In this document: positions 56,541-64,000 of the stretch, piece after piece
How the letters are laid out: the number at the start of each line of letters is the position of its first letter
Position numbering within the stretch: position 1 is the first letter of the stretch
Origin: Xiphydria camelus
Lineage: Eukaryota; Arthropoda; Insecta; Hymenoptera; Xiphydriidae
Reading direction: 5' to 3'
DNA length: 64,000 bases
Assembly: GCA_963678675.1 (NCBI GenBank)
Contig: OY783193.1
Location: 21,693,309-21,757,308 of the forward strand
Translations under genes and position numbers: made by a program
Notes under the pieces: generated by a model
Told to the model about the DNA's origin: nothing
The model's database searches: none
What the model saw: only the letters and a program-made list of their open reading frames with translations

Positions 56541-57700
56541 AGGAGCTCCGCCCCCTACTTTTTTCGCCCGTCCACCCCCGAGGGGCTGTCGCCCCCCGCT
56601 GCTGTCGGGGCGCTCCGCGCTCTTCTTTTGTTAATGCGAGACGCGGTCGACCCATGAGAGAATGTTCTCTTATTAATCGATACACGCGCTATAAAAACCG
56701 CGATAAGACTACGTGGTGATGCCCTTCGCCCGGTGCGCCGGGATACGCGCGCTATAAAAATGGCAATCAGACTGCGTGTTGGGTGGACCCCCCCCCAATA
56801 GTTTCTTCGATGCATAAACAAACACCGCCGGCTGAGCGTCATCAAGAGACACGACAATGTCTCGCGGCATGTTCGTTCATCTAGTCTCGGCGCCGAAGCG
56901 AGCACCCGTGTATCTATACGCCACAAATATCTACCCCCTGCACCCCTCAATTTTTACATCGAATTTTCTCAATAAATATATGGTTATAACCAAAACTATG
57001 CTTAGTTACGCCATATAAATCGACTATTCTCTATCGATAGAGACCAGAGTAAATGTTGTAAGTTACATATTAACAGAGATTTTTCCTTAGAAACGCGAAG
57101 CCACGCCCCTTGCCCCTCAAAGTTGAGGATTTCTTTTCTCGGCCGCGATATATATATGTAAAAATGTCACAAAAATTCCGCCTGTCTTCGGCGGTATTCG
57201 GCCATGGTCGGAAATGTGTACACAGATGCGGCCACACGCATACGCCATCAAAAATGTATGTGAGAGTGTGTGAGATAATATATTTCTTGAATGTTTAGTT
57301 GTTTTTCAAAATTTAAAAATATTTTCATTCGCGAAACGATTTCCCTCGCATTTTCTCGATCCTCGGACGCGCTTGTTAATAAAAAGTACAAATTCAGTGT
57401 AATCGGAGTAGTGAATCTCAATAGTGGTGAATGTGACAGATGCTCTGACAGCTAGCTAATCAAATCGTTTAGATATTTTTAATAATCAAGACAGTGCACG
57501 GAAGCAGTGTCATTTTTCTTTGGTTGCTGGTGCATGAAGAGCAGTAAAGGAGACATCTGTATCTCGGAAGAAGTGGCATCAGATAAGTAACTTCCTAACT
57601 GACTGTCTTAACCTCATTTTCATCCCTTATACAGAACAAATATCTTTGTGGTTATTCTATTTTTTGTTTTCAGCGCCATACGAGAACGGGACGGATTGAC
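56541..57700 (-). repeat. Dispersed repeat R2, copy 2 (inverted), with GC-rich end
   Basis: 56870-57700 is the reverse complement of 6000-6935 (TCTCGCGGCATGTTCGTTC, AAGCCACGCCCCTTGC, ACGCATACGCCATC). 56541-56820 is GC-rich with two CGCGCTATAAAAA phrases and has no counterpart at the left copy. Confidence 0.75.
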
Positions 57701-57739
57701 GGAAATTTGATTTTTCTTCGCAGTCAAAAATCAACCTAG

Positions 57740-58490
57740 GTAGAAAAGAATTCTCTAGAATTGCGGTACAATGCCACGGTATGAATATCAGGTTCTACCG
57801 ACATGGCATGCTTAGACAAGGTCTGTATCAACTTTAGCGTTATATTAAGGGCACTGCACTAATCCTGTGGCACATTTTTCTATCTAGGAAAGCATATTAT
57901 TATTGTAGTACAGCTGTACAGCGTTCCGATAATATACCGTCTTCCCGTACTGACAGTATACATGCATTTTACCTCCAATATGCCGGAATTAAAAATCTCT
58001 AGAACTCTGCGGTACAATGCCACGGTAGGAATATCAGGTTCTACCGACATGACATGCTTCGGCAAGGTCTGTATCAACTTTAGCGGTATATTGGGGGCAC
58101 TGCACTAATCCTGTGGTACATTTTTCTATCTGGGAAAGCATATTATTATGGTAGTACAGCTGTACAGCGTTCCGATAATATATAATTGGAACTTTTGATA
58201 ATACGAAAGGGGGAATATATCGATAAAGAAAAGGTAATAAAATAATTACTTCATTATTGTAATCCAATTCTGTCGTATCTCCTACTTTTCTACCACGGCT
58301 TTCCCAGATAGAAAAATGTGCCACAGGATTAGTGCAGTGCCCCCAATATATTATATATAATGCTAAAGTTGATACAGACCTTGTCGAAGCATGTCATGTC
58401 GGTAGAATTTGATATTCCTACCGTGGCATTGTAGCGCAGAGTTCTAGAGATTTTTAATTCCGGCATATTAGAGGTAAAACCTCCACTCCA
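57740..58490. repeat. Tandem and inverted copies of a 260-bp unit
   Basis: GCGGTACAATGCCACGGTA appears at about 57762 and 58010 in the same direction. 58310-58480 is an inverted copy (CCTACCGTGGCATTGTAGCG). Unit landmarks are ATATCAGGTTCTACCGACAT and GTACAGCTGTACAGCGTTCC. Confidence 0.82.
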
Positions 58491-58794
58491 TCGCCTTCGA
58501 CTTCTTCTACCCCGTGAGGATTTCTCACGGACCAATAGTGGGCGTTGTGATTCACTAATCCTTTGTTGCAGAATTTCGATTCATCTGTGAACAAAATCTT
58601 CTGACGAACGAGGGATCGTCCACTTGCCGTTCCAAAAATCAGTCGGAATAGTTCATTCGTCGAGCTGGATCTAGCTAATTGTACGCTGAAACATGCCCAA
58701 GTCGTATTCAGCCTTGAGAAGATTTATTTTAATATTGGACCAAAGGAACGGCAATCCTGTTGCTTCAACTTCCAGGTATATTAATTGTAAGTAT
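58491..58794. other. Possible Tc1 transposase fragment (minus strand)
   Basis: 58540-58660 on the minus strand reads like a Tc1-type block around a WTDESKF-like phrase (complement of AATTTCGATTCATCTGTGAACA), with frame breaks. Weak support. Confidence 0.35.
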
Positions 58795-59475
58795 TACTGG
58801 AGAACGAGTAGGTTAAAAGATTTTCGTGAAGACTCACGATTTTCTGATATGTCATTTCGTACAGGTGCAACCGAAGAGGATCTAGCTCGTGTCCTGTCCG
58901 TAAAAAGATGACTCGATGGACATTGGAGAATGTCAGGCTTGTCACCGAGCGCCTATTACCCAAGTTACATTAATTGCAATACGCGCTTCTCGTTTCATTC
59001 AACTATTCCAGCGTTAAATAACTTTTACTTCTTTCAAGGTAATCACCTTTTATGAACTGTTCGTGGTAGGAGGCAGCGATCGATAAGAGAGACTCGTCGT
59101 AGACAAGTTCGTCTATTAAAACTAAAAGGCAATTGGTGTACAACTGGAACATCATCGCAGGAATAATTTGTCTACGATTAGTCACAATCATTGATCGTTG
59201 CCCCCTACGATCAACAATTCGTACAAGGTAAATGCTTTGAAAGAAGTAAAAGTTACTTAAAGCAGGAATAGTTGAAACGAAAATCGCATATTGCAATGAA
59301 AATACTATGGGTGAAAGGCGCTCGGTGACAAGCCTAACATTCTCCGATCCATCGAGTCATCTTTTTACGGACAGGACATGAGCTAGATCCTCTTCGGTTG
59401 CACCTGTACGAGATGACATGTCAGAAAATCGTGAGTTCATGAAAATCTTCTAACCTACTCGTTCTGCAATAATAC
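58795..59475. mobile_element. Foldback element, about 680 bp
   Basis: Arms 58795-59050 and 59215-59475, with GAACGAGTAGGTTA, GCAACCGAAGAGGATCTAGC and GTCACCGAGCGCC mirrored. One arm also matches 34130-34340. Confidence 0.83.
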
Positions 59476-59557
59476 CTCTAAAAAAAGAGAAAAAATCACC
59501 TCTAAAGTTGAGCTCTTGTAAGTATTTGTACAAGTTCTCAACAACGAGTTTCCAAGA

Positions 59558-59641
59558 GGCGGCGTGGCCGAGCGGTTAAAGCGCCAGTCTACTAACTCGG
59601 GGATCGCGTGTTCGAGGCTTCTCATGTGCTTCTTTTTTTTT
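59558..59641 (+). ncRNA. tRNA-like Pol III unit in the left TIR of element C
   Basis: GGCGTGGCCGAGCGGTTAAA is a Ser/Leu-type A box and GTGTTCGAGGCTTC a B box, followed by a run of 9 T. The sequence does not fold into a complete tRNA, so I treat it as tRNA-derived. Different from the unit in element A. Confidence 0.7.
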
Positions 59642-59776
59642 GCAAATAAAAATGTTCATTTAATCATAATTTGATAACAATCAACGTTACTAATCAATAT
59701 TTTTTTTAATTTCAATTATATTTTAATTCTGGGAGCTGTGTTGAAAAAAATTAAAATTGTAGAAAAATAGCAGTTA

Positions 59777-59949
59777 TTATTCGCTTTCGGTGAGCTCAGG
59801 CTTACAATTTGTGGGATGATAATTGTCATAAAAGCACTCAAAACATAAATTAAGTTGACAATGACTACAGGAGATAAAACCGGTATTGCTGCAAGCGCAG
59901 GGAGTCTTCAATTTATTTAAAGGAAAGCATACTTCATTCACGTTGGAAA
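59777..59949 (-). pseudogene. Transposase C-terminal zinc-binding tail in element C
   Basis: Reads NVNEVCFPLNKLKTPCACSN, then CSHCQLNLCFECFYD, HPTNC and a stop at 59777-59779. It has the same cysteine spacing as the tail of element A (VCFPLSNLKQKCNCG, CAWC, CFKC, HPKVC). This ties element C to the family although catalytic sequences are deleted. Confidence 0.8.
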
Positions 59950-60005
59950 AAAAATATTATTTAATAACGTTGATTGTTATCAAATTATGATTAAATGAAC
60001 ATTTT

Positions 60006-60955
60006 ATTTGCAAAAAAAAAGAAGCACATGAGGAGTCTCGAACACGCGATCCCCGAGTTAGTAGACTAGCGCTTTAAGGTCAAAGCACATCTAGGCGAAG
60101 CGAAGCGACGCGCCGCAAAGCGCGGCTGTGCAACGCACACTTGGGCGAAGCGAAGCGACGCGAAGCGAAACGCGGCGAAGCGAAGCGCGGCGAAGCGAAG
60201 CGCGGCGAAGAGAAGCGCGGCGAATTCTATCCCCTTCTCTACCAGGTATAAACAGCTATACCTGAAAATATCCATATATGGATACCCGGGTAGAGAAGGG
60301 AGAGAAGGGAAGCGCCGTGAAATGTCAGTCATTTTCGCCTTTTTCGCCTTTTTCATTCATTTTCGCCTTTTTCAAACTGATGAACGCAACGTGAAATGAG
60401 CCGTGTACATGTTTTGTTTTGAGAAATGGGCATTCGTGAGGAAAAATAGTATATATCATTCGGCGGAAATCCTCGGATTTTTAAGACTGTGTTTATATAG
60501 ATCGTAGCCTCCTCCCCAAACCATGCCTCGTGTTACTATCTAATTAAACACAGTCTGAAAAAATCTCGAATTTCCGCCTTATGATATAAGATACTATTTC
60601 GTGTGAGAAAATTCATTTCGTTGACGAGATCTATCTTGGAAAGGATTTTCGAATCGTTAACGGAAGTGATCGACGAAACTTTACATCCGTTAACGAATTA
60701 CATTCCGTCCACGATAAACATTTCTCGCGGCGCTTCGCTTCGCGGCGCTTCGGTTCGCCGCGCTTCGCTTCGCCGCGCTTCGCTTCGCTCAAGTGTGCGT
60801 TACCTCGTAAGAATCAATGGAAATATAAAAGGTAGCTTCGCTTCGCGGCGCGTCGCTTCGCTGCGCTTCCAGTCGCACAAGTGTGCTTATCCTAGGTCGC
60901 GGCGCTTCGCTTCGCCTAGATGTGCTTTGGCCTTTAACCGCTCGGCCACGCCGCC
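60006..60955 (-). ncRNA. tRNA-like unit in the right TIR of element C, split by element D
   Basis: Mirror of the left unit. The B-box half is at 60006-60077 and the A-box half at 60932-60955, on either side of element D. The B box here (GTTCGAGACTCC) is closer to consensus than the left one. Confidence 0.68.
60078..60931. mobile_element. Element D: transposon with GCGAAGCGAAGCG subterminal repeats
   Basis: TTTAA at 60073-60077 and 60932-60936. The ends GGTCAAAGCACATCTAGGCG and CGCCTAGATGTGCTTTGGCC are mirrored. Next to each end are many 5-10 bp units of CGAAG/GCG. The middle is not repetitive and has no recognised gene. The target fits TTAA or a 5-bp duplication. Confidence 0.87.
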
Positions 60956-61136
60956 TCTTGGAAATTCGTTGTTGAGAACTTGTACAAATACTTACAAGCT
61001 CAACTTTAGAGGTGATTTTTTCTCTTCTTTTTGAGTGTTGCACCCTAGGGTTGTGGTGATGTACTATACTAGTGGTGCTCTATAAATGAGTAAAGATTCG
61101 GCCAAATCGGTGACCCGAAAGCCTGAGCCTCTCTTG

Positions 61137-61415
61137 TTAGAGAGTTGAAAGTAAAACGTCTTCATGGATTTCTGTAGACGACCAAAATATAAGAAAAATC
61201 CGATGGCCTGTAAATTCGAAAGCGGTATATGTTTTATTTCTCCAAAATTCTAAGGCAAAGTTAAAAATATAAGGGCTCTCTAGTCTATAAGTCCCTTTCA
61301 AAATATCACGAGAATAAATCAAAAGTAACGTGGTTATAATTAATTGGCTCGTATCGGTATAAAATGTGAGACTTTAATTTTGTGGTAATAAAAAGCTATT
61401 CTTCTACATGTACGT
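61137..61415 (-). repeat. Dispersed repeat R1, copy 2 (inverted)
   Basis: Reverse complement of 5089-5395. It directly follows a GAGAGTTGAAAGTAAAACG edge. Confidence 0.78.
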
Positions 61416-61454
61416 ATCTTCCTCATGAATAAATTCCAAAAAGTAGTTAAATCC

Positions 61455-62167
61455 CCCCACAAAAACAGATTCTCTGTAAAAAAAGGCGGCATGTTCATTC
61501 AGTGCCAACAAAAATTGATACGTAAAATACTCTCCAAAAAAGATTTGAAATCAATTAAGATCGCCATGTTCAAAATTTATATATAAAAAGTAAAAGGCAT
61601 CATTTGAAAGGGAAATTATTGTAAATCAGGTTACTAAAAAATTCGACTAAAAAAATTTATAAAAAAATTTTAATAAAAAAGAACTTGCCGCGTTTTTTCC
61701 TTCAAAATAAAAAATTCAGACAGAGAATTATATTCGATGTTTATGCACTTATGATTTTAAATAAATTCATACACTTATATGATACCACCAGTATACCGAA
61801 CGTCGCACGGGAAACCGATCAGGCGGGGGCCTTCTGGATTTCTCTGAATTTGACTTCGACAGTGCAATTTATGAATCACTCTAGCACTGTCCAAGCACTG
61901 CCAATATTCGGTATAGTGAACAAAATATGAAAACTTAAACGCGGCAAGTTCTTTTTTATTAAAATTTTTTTAGTCGAATTTTTTAGTAACCTGATTTACA
62001 ATAATTTCCCTTTCAAATGATGCCTTTTACTTTTTATATATAAATCTTGAACATGGCGATCTTAATTGATTTCAAATCTTTTTTGGAGAGTATTTTACGT
62101 ATCAATTTTTGTTGGCACTGAATGAACATGCCGCCTTTTTTTTTACAGAGAATCTGTTTTTGTGGGG
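61455..62167. mobile_element. DNA transposon or MITE with about 230-bp TIRs
   Basis: CCCCACAAAAACAGATTCTC at the left is mirrored at 62167, continuing through GGCGGCATGTTCATTC and TTTTACTTTTTATATATAA. The 250-bp core has no recognised gene, and the target duplication is not clear. Confidence 0.82.
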
Positions 62168-63229
62168 TCGTGTTTACCGGCGTAGTCACCTTACCACGCA
62201 GTCTCATCGCGGTAATAAGAGAACATTGTGTCGGCGACGGCAGTGACGCACAGCCCGCGCGGGTTTTTGATGCATCCAAAAAACTTTTTTATATAATAGA
62301 GAGGTATAGTTATTTTATAATTTCAATTTCTTATAAATTGATATACCTATATATAAATTTATTTTTAACAATATAATAATATTGGTTTTATTTCATGATC
62401 TTCAATGGGTAATATTTAATTTTTTCTCTTAGTTCTTTTTTATTATGCCTTCTCGATATTTTGTACAAAATACAACTGGTAATATTTTAAGATTACAGGA
62501 CATTATGGTAAAAAGCAACCGCGCATTTCCTCAAAATAAGTAATTCGGCAAAATTTGGCAACAGCGTGAATATCCCATTTAAAGAGCCAAGGTCACGGCG
62601 CCGTAGCGGCAAATATCAAAGGGATTTTATGGAGTTTCGCCTCTGGTATTGCATGACCGTGCTAAGCAAGGTTGACAGCGGTGGAACGGGGCACGGTCGA
62701 GAGCGCTGAGTGAGGCATGGTCAAGAGCGTTAGGCCGGGTGTCCACCGGATCGGGCCGACTACAATCGGGCCGATTTCGATCGTGCGACGAAGATCGTTC
62801 ACATACATTTCAACCGGTACGTGTCCACCGACTCGATTTCAGTCGTGACCGATTGCAGTCGGACGACATCAGTCGTACGAAACGCGGCGTGCATGATCTT
62901 AGTCGGCAGTCGGCTCCCGACCAGTGTGGTTGATGCGTTCAAGTTGGAAGGCGGATATAAATGCAATGCTTAGCAAAAGTCTACGTACAGTAATAGAAAT
63001 ATACAAAATCGACTGAGAAATGTAGGAATTGAAAAATAAACAAAGAGTAGATTACAATAATTGTACTGTTTATGTAATGTAGTATTTGACTACAGAACGC
63101 AAAACCTAAAATAATTATAAAAAAAGAAATAATAAAAAAGAGTCCGAAGGGTATCCAAAAATCTGTTGCAAAAATTTTCGTACAGGGTTACATCAGTATT
63201 TTGCAGACCACCCTTGAGCCGATATCACC
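62168..63229. other. Mixed non-coding sequence, one degenerate TE end
   Basis: 62640-62735 shares the GAGAGCG/GGTCGAGAGCGCT phrases of repeat R3. 62735-62940 has dispersed ATCGGNCGA and GTGTCCACCG motifs that look like subterminal repeats of an old DNA transposon with only one end visible. The rest is AT-rich. Confidence 0.45.
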
Positions 63230-64000
63230 GCTTCCAATCTTCGAGGCACTAATGCTACCAATTTTTGAGTAATATCCAGTTTAATATTTTGCCATTCCAA
63301 AACCAATAACTCTTTTAATTACGCTTTACTACGGATATCGTGCTTTCTTACCCTTCTTCCGAGTTCAGGCCATAAATTTTCTATCGAATTTAAGTCTGGC
63401 GATTGTGGAGGGGTTTGTAAAAAATACGGAATTGTAAATGCTATAAACTGCTGTACTATGTAAGCGGTATGTTTACGATCATTATCCTGTTGGAAATAAA
63501 AATTATCGCCTAGGCCAAGTGTCGGAGCATTCTCGTGAACGTTATTTTTCAATATATTCAAGTTACCCGTTTTGTCCATCGTGTTTTTAAGAATTATCAA
63601 GTTTCCTAGGCCCGCTGCTGCCATAAAACCCTAGACGAGTATTCCACCACCTCAATATTTCACTGTTGCTTGTAAATTTTTCGGCAACATATCTTCGCCC
63701 CTTTTTCTCCAAACTATTTTTCTCCCATCGCATCAAAAAATATTAAATTTAGACTCATTAGAAAATAGTACTTTTGACCAAAATTCATAATTCTTATTAA
63801 CATTTTCGTCTGCAAACTTTAGCTGCTTTTTTCGATTGACATATGATATACTTATAAGGTTTTTTTCTTGCTCTTATATCGAGCTTTTAGTAATGGTTCG
63901 CAGGCTAATCGAAAGGTCTCTATTTACTTCGCGAAGAATAAACTTTTTTCCCCGTCCCCGATTTTTTTCGGACGTCCACTCCTTGGTTTATATGTAAAGA
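63230..64000 (-). pseudogene. Tc1-like transposase, runs off the window
   Basis: The clearest frame (63624-63319) has FYFQQDNDRKHTA and TPPQSPDLNSIENLWPELG, the second and third catalytic blocks of Tc1 transposases. Upstream on this strand, broken frames include an ESKFNIF and a KNLQATVKY block, and near 63950 a GRGKKF start-like piece. Several frame breaks. The ends of the element are not visible. Confidence 0.82.

Larger units (their letters stand above)
59476..61035 (-). mobile_element. Element C: deleted member of the tRNA-TIR family, with nested insertion
   Basis: The TIRs start CTC, A-run, GAGAAAAAATCACCTCTAAAG and extend about 220 bp; the inner part includes CATTTAATCATAATTTGATA on both sides. 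Each TIR has a tRNA-like unit facing inward. Between the TIRs only about 260 bp remain, including the transposase tail. The right TIR is split by element D. I see no clear target-site duplication. Confidence 0.82.

Noticed and set aside
59558..59631. A functional tRNA-Ser or tRNA-Leu gene
   Set aside because: The A box is typical, but the 3' half does not pair with the 5' end and the T-arm is poor on the left copy.
60066..60356. Ala/Phe/Arg-rich protein
   Set aside because: Translation of GCGAAGCGAAG arrays; no domain.
1..64000. Polinton/Maverick or other giant element spanning the mirrored repeats
   Set aside because: No polymerase B, packaging ATPase, capsid or retroviral-type integrase set is present; the mirrored repeats alone do not support it.

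Overview
This window reads as a transposon-dense, heterochromatin-like stretch of an insect nuclear genome. A hymenopteran is my best guess, by inference. It has no operons or prokaryotic signals, it has GT-AG introns, a primer-binding site matching insect tRNA-Trp, and it mixes Ty3/gypsy, copia, R1-like and jockey-like LINEs, Helitron-type, Tc1/pogo, PIF/Harbinger, hAT and TTAA-target elements. Almost every long open frame belongs to a mobile element and most are broken. The only convincing host gene is the 3' end of a mitochondrial fission regulator (MTFR)-like gene at 30165-30728. A set of decayed THAP zinc-finger exons lies convergent to it at 31640-33368.

Layout. 1-2718: frameshifted FEN1/PIN-like repeat protein. 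3221-4173: a 953-bp TTAA-flanked element whose near-identical inverse copy (12089-13040) sits inside a Ty3 element. 5.1-6.9 kb: repeats that recur inverted at 56.8-61.4 kb. 8214-15220: a Ty3/gypsy element on the minus strand with 5-bp duplications, carrying two nested insertions: the TTAA element in gag and a 1.15-kb TRIM-like mini-retrotransposon inside its own 5' LTR. 15.8-19.5 kb: a TA-flanked MITE, Helitron-like N-terminal fragments, hairpin MITEs. 19.5-25.8 kb: a Tc1 fragment, then an R1-like LINE split by a 3.4-kb DNA transposon (element A). 25.8-28.0 kb: foldbacks, a 1.1-kb repeat, a copia remnant. 28.8-29.7 kb: a 120-bp tandem array. 29.8-33.5 kb: Harbinger fragment, MTFR-like gene end, THAP exons. 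33.5-38.6 kb: a nest of palindromic foldback modules. 41.4-45.2 kb: a second complete transposon of the element A family (element B). 45.9-56 kb: repeated modules, including second copies of the 34.6 kb and 26.5 kb repeats. 56.5-64 kb: inverted repeats, foldbacks, a third, deleted member of the A/B family (element C), and a Tc1-like transposase running off the edge.

The most unusual system is the transposon family made of elements A, B and C. Its pogo/Tigger-like DDD transposase ends in a cysteine-rich zinc-binding tail and begins with a secretory-signal-like hydrophobic segment. In A and C, each terminal inverted repeat holds an inward-facing tRNA-like Pol III unit: A box, B box and a T-run terminator. 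In A the transposase is preceded by a 153-bp triplicated block with six regularly spaced CRE-like TGACGTCA sites. In B the terminal inverted repeats are 887 bp and include the last part of the transposase gene. I know of no described transposon family with tRNA-like units inside both terminal repeats, but I could not search.

Several insertions are dated relative to one another by nesting. One empty site is visible directly: the 27.6 kb copy of a repeat lacks the 1041-bp transposon that interrupts the 52.3 kb copy, which gives its ATAA target duplication.
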